From Pseudokineococcus lusitanus (GTDB lineage: Bacteria > Actinomycetota > Actinomycetes > Actinomycetales > Quadrisphaeraceae): a stretch of DNA of 64,000 bases. Under the pieces are notes generated by a model that made no database searches, was not told where the DNA came from, and worked only from the letters and a program-made list of their open reading frames with translations. Below, one piece after another: positions 23,398 through 32,254 of the stretch. Position numbers and translations under genes: made by a program. The stretch spans positions 248,001-312,000 of the forward strand of contig NZ_RJKN01000006.1 in NCBI RefSeq assembly GCF_003751265.1. The letters run 5' to 3'. The stretch's first letter is position 1. Every line of letters begins with the position of its first letter.

Positions 23398-25716
23398 GTG
23401 GCAGCAGGCTCCCGACCGACGAGCGCCCCCCGGGGCGGGGGCGCCGCGCGCCCGCGCCGCTCCGTCGCCAAGCGGATCGCCCTCGTCCTCGGCGGGCTGG
23501 TCGTCGTCGGCGGCGCCCTCGGCGTCGCCGGCTTCGCCTACGGCTACGCGTCCACCGACGTCCCGGAGCCCACCGAGCTCGGCCAGAAGGCCACGACGAC
23601 CGTCTTCTACTCCGACGGGACGACGCAGCTCGGCCAGTTCGCCGACGTCAACCGGACGCCCGTCGAGACGGCGGCCATCCCCGAGGTGATGCGCCAGGCG
23701 GTCATCGCCGCCGAGGACCGCAGCTTCTACGAGAACCGGGGCGTCTCGCCGTCGAGCATCGCCCGCGCCTTCGTCTCCAACCTCCGCGGCAACGCGACGC
23801 AGGGCGGGTCGACGATCACGCAGCAGTACGTGAAGAACTACTACACCGGTGACGACACGCAGTCCCTCGAGCGCAAGGTCCGCGAGGCGTTCATCGCGCT
23901 CAAGGTCGACCAGCAGCTCGACAAGGAGCAGATCCTCACCGACTACCTCAACACCATCTACTTCGGCCGCGGCGCCTACGGCGTGCAGGAGGCGGCGCAG
24001 GCGTACTTCGGCGTCGACGTCGAGCAGCTCGACGCCTCGCAGGCGGCGCTGCTGGCGGGCGTCGTGCCGGCCCCGTCGGCCTACGACCCGGCCGTCGACC
24101 CCGCCGCCGCCGAGCGCCGCTGGGACTACGTCGTCGGCGGCATGGTCGAGACGGGCGCCCTCACGCAGGCCGAGCGGGACGCCCTCGCCTTCCCGGAGAC
24201 GGTGCAGCAGGAGGCGGACGAGGTCTACGCGGGCCCCGACGGGTACCTCCTCCAGGCGGTGCGCGACGAGCTGACGACGCGCGGCGCCTTCACGGCCGAC
24301 GAGCTCGACGGCGGCGGCCTCACCATCACGACGACCTTCGACGTCGCGATGCAGGAGGACGCCGTCGCGGCCATGGAGGACGAGGACGCGTTCCCCGTCG
24401 AGGACCGGCCGGAGGGCGTGCTCGGCTCGCTCGTGTCGATCGACCCCGCCGACGGTGCGGTGAAGGCCCTGTACGGCGGGGCCGACTACCTCCAGCGGCA
24501 GGTCAACGGGGCCACGCAGGACAAGATGCAGGCCGGGTCGACCTTCAAGCCGTTCGCGCTCGTGGCGGGGCTCGAGGAGGGGATCAGCCTGCGGACCCGG
24601 TACAACGGCAACGACAGCGCCACCTTCGAGAACGGCTACGGGCCGGGCAACTTCGGCGGCGAGAGCTACGGGCGGCAGAACCTCGTCGAGGCGACGGTCA
24701 CGTCGACCAACACCGTCTACGTCGGCCTCAACGAGGACGTGGGACCCGAGGCGACGGCGGACGCCGCCGTGCGGGCGGGCCTCCCCGAGACCACGGCGGG
24801 TCTCTTCCCGGCGTACCCCTCCAACGTCCTCGGCACGGCGTCGCCGACGGTGCTCGACATGGCGCACGCCTACTCCACCTTCGCGGCGCAGGGCGTGCGC
24901 ACGACGCCCCACGTCGTCGCCGAGGTCCGGCAGGCCGACCAGGTCGTCTACCCGGGCGGTCCGCCGGCGTCGGAGCGCGTCTTCGACGAGGACGTCATGG
25001 CCGACACCACCTACGCCCTCGAGCAGGTCGTCGAGGACGGCTCCGTCCGTCGCACCATCGACCTCGACCGGCCCACGGCCGGCAAGACGGGCACCTCCAA
25101 CGAGGCGAAGTCCGCGTGGTTCGTCGGCTACGTGCCCCAGCTGGCGACCGCTGTCGCGATCTACTCGACGGACAACGAGGGCATGGACCGCTGGGACAGC
25201 GGCAACCGCGGCCGCGCCGTCACGGGCAGCAGCTACCCCGCCGCGATCTGGCAGGAGTACATGGAGGCCGCCACCGACGGCATGGAGGTGCTCGACTTCC
25301 CCGAGCGCGCCGACGTCGGCTCGACGAACGGCCGCTCCTCCTCGGACGACGACGACGAGGACGACGACGAGCCGCAGGAGGAGCGCACCGTGCTCCCGCC
25401 GGCCCCCGAGCCGACGGCGTCGACGCCGGCCCCGACGCCCAGCGAGACCGAGGAGCCGACGCCTCCGCCCTCCGAGCCGCCGGCGACCACCGAGGCCCCC
25501 GCGCCGTCGCCCAGCGCCACGCCCGAGGACGACCCGGAGCCGACCGAGCCGGCCGAGCCCGCCGAGCCGGCCCGGCCCACCGAGCCGGGCGACCGCGGCG
25601 ACGGCCGCGGCGAGGGCCCCGGCGGCGGGGACCCGGGCGACCCCGGCGACGAGGAGCCGGACGCCGCGCCCGCGCCCGCCGCGGCGCGCGAGCCCGACGG
25701 CGCCCCGATCGGCTGA
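23398..25716 (+). CDS. Bifunctional class A penicillin-binding protein (PonA1-like)
   Basis: A 772-residue enzyme that polymerises and cross-links peptidoglycan. It has a cytoplasmic basic leader and one membrane span (about 27-50). The GT51 glycosyltransferase domain contains A-A-E-D-R-S-F-Y-E-N-R-G and Q-G-G-S-T-I-T-Q-Q-Y-V-K-N. The transpeptidase domain has S-T-F-K (Ser381), S-T-N (Ser436) and K-T-G-T-S (Lys563). From about residue 645 a 125-residue tail rich in Asp, Glu, Pro and Thr follows, as in mycobacterial PonA1. The GTG start has an AGGAAGAAGG ribosome site. The gene order ponA - membrane protein - rpsF is conserved in actinobacteria. Confidence 0.95.
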   Translation: MAAGSRPTSAPRGGGAARPRRSVAKRIALVLGGLVVVGGALGVAGFAYGYASTDVPEPTELGQKATTTVFYSDGTTQLGQFADVNRTPVETAAIPEVMRQAVIAAEDRSFYENRGVSPSSIARAFVSNLRGNATQGGSTITQQYVKNYYTGDDTQSLERKVREAFIALKVDQQLDKEQILTDYLNTIYFGRGAYGVQEAAQAYFGVDVEQLDASQAALLAGVVPAPSAYDPAVDPAAAERRWDYVVGGMVETGALTQAERDALAFPETVQQEADEVYAGPDGYLLQAVRDELTTRGAFTADELDGGGLTITTTFDVAMQEDAVAAMEDEDAFPVEDRPEGVLGSLVSIDPADGAVKALYGGADYLQRQVNGATQDKMQAGSTFKPFALVAGLEEGISLRTRYNGNDSATFENGYGPGNFGGESYGRQNLVEATVTSTNTVYVGLNEDVGPEATADAAVRAGLPETTAGLFPAYPSNVLGTASPTVLDMAHAYSTFAAQGVRTTPHVVAEVRQADQVVYPGGPPASERVFDEDVMADTTYALEQVVEDGSVRRTIDLDRPTAGKTGTSNEAKSAWFVGYVPQLATAVAIYSTDNEGMDRWDSGNRGRAVTGSSYPAAIWQEYMEAATDGMEVLDFPERADVGSTNGRSSSDDDDEDDDEPQEERTVLPPAPEPTASTPAPTPSETEEPTPPPSEPPATTEAPAPSPSATPEDDPEPTEPAEPAEPARPTEPGDRGDGRGEGPGGGDPGDPGDEEPDAAPAPAAAREPDGAPIG

Positions 25717-25749
25717 CGCCTGCGCGCGACGGCTGCGACACTCGCCCGC

Positions 25750-27375
25750 GTGAGCCCGCAGGTCCCCGCCGACGACGGCGCCCGCCGCGCCGTCCGGCCC
25801 GGCCGCGCGGCCGACGTCGGGCACCGCGACGCCGACGAGCTCGACGGCGCGGACGCGCCCGTCGTCCTGCCGACGCGGGAGGACCCGCTCGCCGCGGCGG
25901 CGTCCGCCGTCGTCGGGGGGCCCGCCGGCCGGCGCGCGCGCCCGGGCCGGGACCCGCTGCGCGCGGTGCTCGTCGCCGGCACCGCGCTGGGGCTCGCCGT
26001 CCTCGCCGCGGCCGTGGTCCTGCGCGACTACTGCCGCGGCACGGTGTGGAGCACGCCCGAGCGCTTCCTCCACGCCTGCTACAGCGACGTCCCGACCATC
26101 TGGTCGTCGGGCTACCTCGACCGGGTCGTGCCCTACCTCGAGCGGTTCGGCGCCCCCGGCACGGGGGGGACGTACCTCGACGCCCCCTTCGGCCAGGGCT
26201 GGCTCCTCTGGGGCCTCGGCCGCCTCGCCGGGGAGGGGGCCACGGCCACCGACGTCTTCGACCTCACGGTGCTGCTCGGCGCCGTCGCGCTCGTGCTGCT
26301 CGTGGCCGCGACCGCCCGTGTGGCCGGGCGCCGGCCGTGGGACGCCCTCCTCGTCGCCGGGTCGCCCGTCGTCCTCTGCTGCGCGCTCGTGGGGACGACG
26401 CTGCTCCCGGCCGCCCTCGTCGTGGGGGCGCTGTGGGCCACCTCGCGCGGGCGCGCCGTGACGTCCGGCGTCCTCCTGGGGCTGGCCACGCTGCTGTGGC
26501 AGCCGGCCTTCGTCGTCGTCGTCGCGCTGCTCCTCGTCCGGCTGCGGCGGCGCCGGGACGCGACGCCGGCCGACGACGGGGCGGCGTCGGCCGTCGCCGG
26601 GCCGGGCGACGACATCGACGAGGAGCAGCGGCCGGCCGCGCCCGTCGTCGTCGACGCCGGGGTGCGGACGGCGCTCGCGGCGCTCGTCGTGTGGGTCGTG
26701 GGCGGGCTGCCCGTGCTCGTCGACAACTCCTCCGTCTGGCTCGGCGCCGTGACGGCCCGGGTCGTCAACGGGCCCGGGTACGGCTCGGTGTGGCTGCTCG
26801 GCCGGCTGCTCGACGTCCCGACGTCGGTCGCCGCCACGACGGCGACCTCGCTCCTGCTCGCGGTCGCGGGCGTCGCCGCCGTGGCGCTCCTCGTCCTCCG
26901 CGCCCCCCGGGCGCCCCGGCTGCCCGTCGTGGCGCTGCTGCTCGTGCTCGTCGTCCTCCTCACGGCCCCGGCGCTGCCGCCGCAGGCGGCCGTCGTCGTG
27001 CTGCCGCTGGCGGCCCTCTCGCTGCCGCGGTGGCGCCTGCTCCTCGCGTGGGGCGTGGTCGAGGCGGCGGCCGCCACCGGGACGTGGCTGTACCTCTACG
27101 GCCTCGAGGTGCCGGAGCGGGGGCTGCCGGAGTGGGGCTACGCCGTCGTGCTCGTGGCCCGTCTCGTCGCGCTCGTCGTCCTGGGGCTGAGGGCGGTCGA
27201 CATCACGCTCCACCCGGGGCGGGACGTCGTCCGGCGCCCCGCTGTCGAGGGCGGGCCGGGCGCCGACGACCCGGCGCTGCCCGACGACGAGGTCGACGAC
27301 GCCGTCGGCCGTGCGGGCCGCCACGGGGCGACCGCCCCGCCGGACGACGCCGCGACCGCCCGCACGGGGGCCTGA
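25750..27375 (+). CDS. Polytopic membrane protein, GT87-like glycosyltransferase candidate
   Basis: A 541-residue protein with around ten hydrophobic segments, an acidic N-terminus of 70 residues and an acidic C-terminal tail. Features include R-D-Y-C-R-G-T-V-W-S-T-P-E-R-F-L-H-A-C-Y-S-D-V-P between the first spans (extracytoplasmic, with conserved-looking Cys), and Y-L-E-R-F-G-A. It sits between the PBP gene and rpsF, where mycobacteria have Rv0051, a conserved membrane protein related to polyprenol-phosphate-dependent mannosyltransferases. Function is inferred from this position and topology only. The GTG lies 7 nt after GACACT, so it may have its own leaderless promoter 33 bp after the PBP stop. 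Confidence 0.72.
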   Translation: MSPQVPADDGARRAVRPGRAADVGHRDADELDGADAPVVLPTREDPLAAAASAVVGGPAGRRARPGRDPLRAVLVAGTALGLAVLAAAVVLRDYCRGTVWSTPERFLHACYSDVPTIWSSGYLDRVVPYLERFGAPGTGGTYLDAPFGQGWLLWGLGRLAGEGATATDVFDLTVLLGAVALVLLVAATARVAGRRPWDALLVAGSPVVLCCALVGTTLLPAALVVGALWATSRGRAVTSGVLLGLATLLWQPAFVVVVALLLVRLRRRRDATPADDGAASAVAGPGDDIDEEQRPAAPVVVDAGVRTALAALVVWVVGGLPVLVDNSSVWLGAVTARVVNGPGYGSVWLLGRLLDVPTSVAATTATSLLLAVAGVAAVALLVLRAPRAPRLPVVALLLVLVVLLTAPALPPQAAVVVLPLAALSLPRWRLLLAWGVVEAAAATGTWLYLYGLEVPERGLPEWGYAVVLVARLVALVVLGLRAVDITLHPGRDVVRRPAVEGGPGADDPALPDDEVDDAVGRAGRHGATAPPDDAATARTGA

Positions 27376-27412
27376 CGCCCCTCGGGCGGTACGGCCCGTC
27401 GTCCGCGTCGAC

Positions 27413-27418
27413 TACCCT
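27413..27418 (+). promoter_or_regulatory. Probable -10 element for rpsF
   Basis: TACCCT in G-A-C-TACCCT-G, 123 bp before the rpsF start. It would give a leader of about 115 nt, long enough for regulation by ribosomal proteins. No specific S6:S18-binding RNA structure could be confirmed by eye. Confidence 0.5.
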
Positions 27419-27540
27419 GGGCCCGCTCGACCGCCGTCCCGCCGTGCCCCGTGCCCGGTCGGAGCGGAGGTCGTGACGCCGACACCCTCCTGCCACGGAG
27501 AGACCGTGGCCGCCTGAGACCAGAGGAGGTGGGTACTCGC

Positions 27541-27831
27541 ATGCGTCACTACGAGATGATGATCATCCTCGACGCGGACCTCGAGGAGCGCACCGTCGCC
27601 CCGTCGCTGGACAAGTTCCTCGACGTCGTCCGCCGCGGTGGTGGCTCCGTCGACAAGGTCGACATCTGGGGCAAGCGCCGCCTGGCCTACGAGATCGACA
27701 AGAAGGCCGAGGGCATCTACGCCGTCGTCGACATGAAGGCCGAGCCGGCCGTCGCGAAGGAGCTCGACCGCCAGCTCAACCTCAACGAGTCGGTCCTGCG
27801 GACCAAGCTCGTCCGGCCCGAGCTGCACTGA
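27541..27831 (+). CDS. rpsF: 30S ribosomal protein S6
   Basis: A 96-residue protein with [11 protein letters not shown] at the start, [10 protein letters not shown] in the middle and [10 protein letters not shown] near the end, all diagnostic of S6, which binds 16S rRNA together with S18. The ATG has a strong GAGGAGGTGGG-type ribosome site just upstream. It is the first gene of the rpsF-ssb-rpsR-rplI group. Confidence 0.97.
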   Translation: MRHYEMMIILDADLEERTVAPSLDKFLDVVRRGGGSVDKVDIWGKRRLAYEIDKKAEGIYAVVDMKAEPAVAKELDRQLNLNESVLRTKLVRPELH

Positions 27832-27851
27832 CGCCCCGACCGGGCACCGCC

Positions 27852-27860
27852 TGTGGACGA
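27852..27860 (-). promoter_or_regulatory. DnaA-box-like motif upstream of ssb
   Basis: TCGTCCACA on the minus strand in the 147-bp gap between rpsF and ssb. It fits the relaxed high-GC DnaA box (T/C)(T/C)(A/C/G)TCCACA. A possible ssb -10 lies about 30 bp further on. It could be chance. Confidence 0.3.
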
Positions 27861-27887
27861 GCCGTCCGCGGCGTCGGTGCCCGCGTC

Positions 27888-27893
27888 TAGCGT
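27888..27893 (+). promoter_or_regulatory. Possible -10 element for ssb
   Basis: TAGCGT 86 bp before the ssb ATG, allowing ssb to be transcribed separately from rpsF, for example under DNA damage. No LexA box is visible here. Confidence 0.4.
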
Positions 27894-27978
27894 CCGAGCC
27901 GCTCGCGCCACCCGCCCGAGCCCTGCACGTCGCCACCCGGCGGCGCGCGGGCAGTGCACGTCCCGCTGAGGAGGAGCC

Positions 27979-28563
27979 ATGGCAGGCGAGACCCAGATCA
28001 CCCTGGTCGGAAACCTGACCGCCGACCCCGAGCTGCGCTTCACCCCCTCGGGGGCGGCCGTGGCCAACTTCACCGTCGCCTCCACGCCCCGGCAGTTCGA
28101 CCGCCAGAGCAACGAGTGGAAGGACGGCGAGACGCTGTTCATGCGCTGCTCGATCTGGCGCGAGGCGGCCGAGAACGTCGCCGAGTCGCTCGGCAAGGGG
28201 CAGCGGGTCATCGTCACCGGCCGCCTCGTCTCCCGGTCGTACCAGACCAAGGAGGGCGAGAACCGCACCGTCAACGAGCTGCAGGCCGACGAGGTCGGCC
28301 CGTCGCTCCGCTACGCCACGGCCAAGGCCCAGCGCACGCAGCGCGGGGGCGGCGGCGGTGGCTTCGGCGGCGGGGGCGGCCAGCAGCAGGGCGGTGGCGG
28401 CGGCTACGGCGGCGGCCAGCAGCAGGGCGGCGGCCAGTCCGGCGGCGGCTACGGGCAGGACGACCCCTGGGCCACGGCCCCGGCGTCCGGCGGAGGCCAG
28501 TCCTCCGGCGGCGGCGGTGGTGGCGGCTGGGGCGGCGGCCAGAGCGACGAGCCCCCCTTCTGA
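27979..28563 (+). CDS. ssb: Single-stranded DNA-binding protein
   Basis: A 194-residue SSB. The OB-fold occupies residues 1-115 ([42 protein letters not shown]). A glycine- and glutamine-rich linker of 60 residues follows, and the conserved acidic tip ends D-E-P-P-F, which recruits replication and repair proteins. ATG 27979 has a GAGGAG ribosome site. The linker is coded by G-rich repeats of GGCGGC and CAGCAG type, a likely place for length variation. Confidence 0.96.
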   Translation: MAGETQITLVGNLTADPELRFTPSGAAVANFTVASTPRQFDRQSNEWKDGETLFMRCSIWREAAENVAESLGKGQRVIVTGRLVSRSYQTKEGENRTVNELQADEVGPSLRYATAKAQRTQRGGGGGGFGGGGGQQQGGGGGYGGGQQQGGGQSGGGYGQDDPWATAPASGGGQSSGGGGGGGWGGGQSDEPPF

Positions 28564-28575
28564 CCTGATGCACCT

Positions 28576-28604
28576 GGCGGCCCGGCCCCCACGGGCCGGC
28601 CGCC
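28576..28604 (+). terminator. Hairpin 1 after ssb (partial terminator or attenuator)
   Basis: A GC stem of about 12 bp with one bulged C, starting 13 bases after the ssb stop. It is followed by two further hairpins in the 170-bp gap before rpsR. It may partly end ssb transcripts or protect the 3' end. Confidence 0.55.
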
Positions 28605-28656
28605 GCACCACCGCGGACCCCGCACGACCCCGTCGGCGCGGGGCGTCCGCACCCCC

Positions 28657-28675
28657 GACCGGCCCCCGGCCGGTC
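28657..28675 (+). other. Hairpin 2 in the ssb-rpsR gap
   Basis: A perfect 8-bp stem (28657-28664 with 28668-28675) around a 3-nt loop, second of three consecutive hairpins between ssb and rpsR. Confidence 0.55.
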
Positions 28676-28686
28676 CCCACACCCAT

Positions 28687-28710
28687 CCCGGGCCCTCGGC
28701 AGGGCCCGGG
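28687..28710 (+). other. Hairpin 3 just upstream of rpsR
   Basis: A perfect 10-bp stem (CCCGGGCCCT with its complement) around CGGC. It ends 23 bases before the rpsR start and just before the GAGGAG ribosome site at about 28721, so it could affect translation of rpsR. Confidence 0.6.
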
Positions 28711-28733
28711 CTCCGAGCACGAGGAGCTCCACG

Positions 28734-28970
28734 ATGGCCAAGCCGGCGATCCGCAAGCCCAAGAAGAAGTCCAACCCGCTCAAGGCGGCCAAGGTCAGCT
28801 ACATCGACTACAAGGACACCGCCCTGCTGCGGAAGTTCATCTCCGACCGCGGCAAGATCCGCGCGCGTCGCGTGACGGGCATCTCGGTCCAGCAGCAGCG
28901 TCAGGTGGCCAAGGCCGTCAAGAGCGCGCGCGAGATGGCGCTGCTGCCCTACAGCAGCTCCGCCCGCTGA
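28734..28970 (+). CDS. rpsR: 30S ribosomal protein S18
   Basis: A 78-residue basic protein with [33 protein letters not shown] and R-R-V-T-G-I, typical of S18, which dimerises with S6 on the 30S platform. The N-terminus contains no C-x-x-C pair, so this is the zinc-free form. ATG follows GAGGAGCTCCACG. The rplI gene starts 14 bp after the stop. Confidence 0.97.
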   Translation: MAKPAIRKPKKKSNPLKAAKVSYIDYKDTALLRKFISDRGKIRARRVTGISVQQQRQVAKAVKSAREMALLPYSSSAR

Positions 28971-28984
28971 GGAGGGGGAACGAG

Positions 28985-29434
28985 ATGAAGCTCATCCTGA
29001 CCCAGGAGGTCTCGGGCCTCGGTTCCGCCGGGGAGGTCGTCGAGGTCAAGGACGGCTACGGCCGGAACTTCCTGCTCCCGCGCAGCCTGGCCACGCCGTG
29101 GACCAAGGGCGGCCAGAAGCAGGTCGACGACATCCAGCGCGCGCGCCGCAAGCGCGAGATCGCGTCGGTCGAGGAGGCGCAGTCCCTGCGCGCCTCCCTC
29201 CAGGAGACGCCGGTGCGTCTCGCCGCCAACGCCGGCCAGGGCGGGCGCCTCTTCGGCGCCATCACCCCGGCCGACGTCGCCGAGGCCGTCCAGGCCTCGA
29301 CCGGCAAGGACATCGACCGCCGCAAGGTCGAGATCGGCCGTCCGATCAAGGCCCTCGGCACCTACACGGTGACCGTCCGTCTCCACCCGGACGTGCAGGC
29401 CAGCCTCGACGTCGAGGTCGTCCCCTCGGCCTGA
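28985..29434 (+). CDS. rplI: 50S ribosomal protein L9
   Basis: A 149-residue protein with the L9 signature ([13 protein letters not shown][19 protein letters not shown]), a long connecting helix with A-R-R-K-R-E-I, and the C-terminal RNA-binding domain [14 protein letters not shown]9 contacts 23S rRNA near the L1 stalk. ATG has a GAGGAGGGGG ribosome site. A strong terminator follows 13 bp after the stop. Confidence 0.97.
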   Translation: MKLILTQEVSGLGSAGEVVEVKDGYGRNFLLPRSLATPWTKGGQKQVDDIQRARRKREIASVEEAQSLRASLQETPVRLAANAGQGGRLFGAITPADVAEAVQASTGKDIDRRKVEIGRPIKALGTYTVTVRLHPDVQASLDVEVVPSA

Positions 29435-29447
29435 CGCCGTCCGCCCC

Positions 29448-29480
29448 GACGCCCCCCTCGCCCCCGGCGAGGGGGGCGTC
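29448..29480. terminator. Strong bidirectional hairpin terminator after rplI
   Basis: A perfect 15-bp stem (29448-29462 with 29466-29480) with a CCC loop. It lies between the convergent rplI and MATE genes and can serve both. Confidence 0.85.
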
Positions 29481-29571
29481 GTGCGTCCGGGGCCGCCGGG
29501 CCCGGGCGCCGTCGAGGCGTCCGCCCGCCGACGGGCTCGGCGGGCCCACGGGGCTCAGCGGGCAGGTGGGC

Positions 29572-30954
29572 TCAGCGGGCGCGCACGGCCCCGGTGACGG
29601 CCCAGGCGTCGCCGCGCGCGCGCCGGCCGAGCGTGACCGTGCGGGCGAGCATGTAGCCGCCTGCGAAGGCTGCCCACAGCCACACGAGCCCGGCGGTGCC
29701 GCGAGGTGCCCAGACGACGACGGCGCCGACGAGCGGGAGGTAGGCGGCGAGCGTCACGACGCCCGCGGCCGCGAGGTAGCGGCCGTCGCCGGCGCCGATG
29801 AGGACGCCGTCGAGGACGAAGACGTAGGCGGCCAGGGGCTGCGCCAGCGCCACGACGAGGAGGGCCGCGACGATCCCGGCCCGCACGCCCTCGTCGGGCG
29901 AGAAGAGCGGGGCGAGCACGCCGCGGCCGAGGAGGACGACGAGCCCGCTGACGACGCCGAGGACGGCGCCCCAGCCGAGCAGGCGCCGCAGCACCGCGTG
30001 GGTGCCCGCGACGTCGCCCGCGCCGAGGGTGCGCCCCGTGAGCGCCTGGCCGGCGATGGCCAGGGCGTCGAGGCCGAGGGCCAGCGCCGTCCACACCGTG
30101 GCGACGACCTGGTGCGCCGCCAGCGCGGTGTCGCCGGAGCGGGCGGCGGCCACGGTCGTCACGACGACGGCGGCCCGCAGCGTGAGGGTGCGCAGCAGCA
30201 GGGGCGTGCCGTCCCGGGCCGACCGGAGCACCCCGGCGCCGCCCGGCCGCAGCGCCACGCCGTGCCGCCGCGCGCCCCGGGCCACGACGACGGCCAGGGC
30301 CACGCCCATCCCGAGCTGCGCGACCGACGACCCCAGCCCGCTGCCCGCGATGCCGAGGGCCGGCACGGGGCCGAGGCCGTGGACGAGCACGAGGTTGAGG
30401 GGCACGTTGGCCGCCGCGCCGCAGACCGCGACGACGAGCGGCGTCCGGGTGTCCTGCAGCCCCCGGAGCACGCCCGTGGCGGCGAGGACGACGAGCATCG
30501 CGGGCAGGCCGGGGAGCGAGGCGCGCAGGTAGGCGGCGGACGCGTCGGCGACGTCGGGGCCCGCGCCCAGGGCCACGGACAGGGTGCGGGCGACGGGCCA
30601 CAGCACCGCCGCGGTGACGACGCCGAGGCCGACGGCCAGCCACAGCCCGTCGACGCCCTGGCGCAGCGCCGCGGGGACGTCGCCGGCGCCCAGCTGCCGG
30701 GCGACGGCGGCCGTCGTCGCGTAGGCGAGGAAGACGAAGACGCCGACGGCCGTCAGCAGCACGGTCCCCGCGATGCCGAGCCCGGCCAGCGGGACGACGC
30801 CGAGCCGGCCCACGATCGCCGAGTCGGCGAGGAGGAAGAGCGGCTCGGCGAGGAGCGCCGCGAAGGCGGGCACGGCCAGCCGGGCGACCTCGCGGTCGAG
30901 CGGGCGGGGCCCCAGCCGGCGGACGGCGGCGCCGAGGGAGGACCGGGCGGGCAC
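29572..30954 (-). CDS. MATE family efflux protein (DinF-like)
   Basis: A 460-residue protein with 12 hydrophobic spans and MATE-type features: D-R-E-V-A-R-L-A-V-P-A-F-A-A-L-L-A-E-P-L-F-L-L-A-D-S-A-I-V-G-R at the start of span 1, G-V-L-R-G-L-Q-D-T-R-T-P-L between spans, and A-A-H-Q-V-V-A-T-V-W in the second half. The L-x-D-S-A-I-V-G and Q-D-T-R-T-P patterns resemble the DinF branch. It would export cationic or toxic compounds using an ion gradient. GTG 30954 is the best start. It follows the CynX-type gene in the same direction after a 44-bp gap. Confidence 0.88.
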   Translation of the reverse strand: MPARSSLGAAVRRLGPRPLDREVARLAVPAFAALLAEPLFLLADSAIVGRLGVVPLAGLGIAGTVLLTAVGVFVFLAYATTAAVARQLGAGDVPAALRQGVDGLWLAVGLGVVTAAVLWPVARTLSVALGAGPDVADASAAYLRASLPGLPAMLVVLAATGVLRGLQDTRTPLVVAVCGAAANVPLNLVLVHGLGPVPALGIAGSGLGSSVAQLGMGVALAVVVARGARRHGVALRPGGAGVLRSARDGTPLLLRTLTLRAAVVVTTVAAARSGDTALAAHQVVATVWTALALGLDALAIAGQALTGRTLGAGDVAGTHAVLRRLLGWGAVLGVVSGLVVLLGRGVLAPLFSPDEGVRAGIVAALLVVALAQPLAAYVFVLDGVLIGAGDGRYLAAAGVVTLAAYLPLVGAVVVWAPRGTAGLVWLWAAFAGGYMLARTVTLGRRARGDAWAVTGAVRAR

Positions 30955-30998
30955 GGGCGGATCGTGCCACCGCCCGCGCGGACGGCGTCCCGCGGGAC

Positions 30999-32228
30999 TC
31001 AGGCGTCGACGAGCGCGGGGCGGCGCACCTGGTCCTCGAGCACGGACGGCCGGCACGCGACGACGCCGGCGCCGAGGAGCACCGCGAGGCTGACGAAGAG
31101 CACGGCGAAGGGGGCGCCCCACCCGTCCGTCGTCGTGCGCAGCAGCCCCACGCCGAGGGGGCCGATGCTCGCGACCGCGTAGCCCAGGCCCTGCATCGCG
31201 CCGGACAGCACGGTGGAGCCCGTCGTCGTCCGGGTGCGGGCGTTGACGAGGGTGAGGCACAGCGGGAACGTGCTGACCCCGAGGCCGAGGGCGACCACCC
31301 ACGCGACGGCGCCCGCGGCGGGCGCCACGAGGAGGCCGACGTAGCCCACCGCCATGAGGGCCGTGCACACGGCGACGACCGGGAAGGGGTTGCGCAGGCG
31401 GATCGCCAGCGGCGGCACGACGAAGGCGGCGGGCAGCCCGAGCACGGAGAAGAGGGCGAGCAGCGCCCCGCCCGAGGCCGGGTCGGCGCCGGCGTCGACG
31501 AGCACCGACGGCAGCCACGTGAAGATCGCGTGCACGTTGAGGCTCGTCATCCCCATCATGAGGACGAGCGACCACAGCAGCGGCGTCCGCCAGGCCCCCT
31601 CGAGGCGGGCCGGGGCGGGGACCGCCGTGGTGGTCGGGCCCGCGGCGTCCGCCCGGTCGGTCCGGGCGGCCCGGGCGGCCACGACGACCCAGAGGACGAC
31701 GGCGACGCCCGTGGGGACGGCCCACAGGCCCACCGCCCAGCGCCACCCGGCGGCCACCGCCACCGGCAGGGCGAGCAGCGGGGCGACGAACTGCCCCACC
31801 TGCAGCAGCGCGATGTAGAGGGAGCTCACCGCCTTGAGGTGGTCGGAGAAGTAGCGCTTGACGAGCGGGATGACGAGGACGTTCGACAGCCCGATGCCCG
31901 CGACCGCGACGACGGTGGACGCGACGAGGGCGGCGGTGCCCGGCGAGAGCGCCCGCAGCGTCACGCCCGCGGTCGTCAGCGCGACGGCGACCGCGACGGC
32001 GCGCTCGAGCCCCGTGCGGCGGACGAGGGGGGCCGACAGCAGCCCGAGGACGGCGAAGCCCGCCGTGACCGTGGTGCCGAGCACGCCGTAGAGGCCGGGG
32101 CCGAAGCCGAGGTCGGCGCCGACGACGTCGAGCAGCGGGGTGAAGCCCGTGACGGCGGTGCGTAGGTTCAGCGCGGTCAGGGCGACGGCCAGGAGCGGCA
32201 GCGCCCTCGCGCCCGTGGTGTGCGGCAT
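30999..32228 (-). CDS. MFS transporter of the CynX/NimT (cyanate permease) type
   Basis: A 409-residue, 12-span protein. A-L-N-L-R-T-A-V-T-G-F-T-P-L-L at the start is typical of the CynX/NimT group. L-V-I-P-L-V-K-R-Y-F-S-D-H and S-L-N-V-H-A-I-F-T-W-L-P-S-V-L-V-D-A-G are also characteristic. Members export or import small anions or nitroimidazoles, so the true substrate is open. Its ATG is only 26 bp from the start of the divergent GntR-type regulator, which probably controls it. The MATE gene lies downstream. Confidence 0.87.
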   Translation of the reverse strand: MPHTTGARALPLLAVALTALNLRTAVTGFTPLLDVVGADLGFGPGLYGVLGTTVTAGFAVLGLLSAPLVRRTGLERAVAVAVALTTAGVTLRALSPGTAALVASTVVAVAGIGLSNVLVIPLVKRYFSDHLKAVSSLYIALLQVGQFVAPLLALPVAVAAGWRWAVGLWAVPTGVAVVLWVVVAARAARTDRADAAGPTTTAVPAPARLEGAWRTPLLWSLVLMMGMTSLNVHAIFTWLPSVLVDAGADPASGGALLALFSVLGLPAAFVVPPLAIRLRNPFPVVAVCTALMAVGYVGLLVAPAAGAVAWVVALGLGVSTFPLCLTLVNARTRTTTGSTVLSGAMQGLGYAVASIGPLGVGLLRTTTDGWGAPFAVLFVSLAVLLGAGVVACRPSVLEDQVRRPALVDA

Positions 32229-32254
32229 GTCGGCCCCAGAGATCGGATGATGGG
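32229..32254. promoter_or_regulatory. Compact divergent control region between CynX-type gene and GntR regulator
   Basis: Only 26 bp separate the two start codons. They include GATCGGATGATGGGATGA with repeated GGATGA/GATGAT words. Any operator for the regulator must lie here or inside the coding ends, so binding would block both genes at once. The exact operator is not clear. Confidence 0.4.

Noticed and set aside
23269-27324. Minus-strand open frame of about 1350 codons opposite the PBP and GT87-like genes
   Set aside because: It mirrors the third-position GC bias of the real + strand genes; the product is low-complexity Arg/Gly/Asp sequence.
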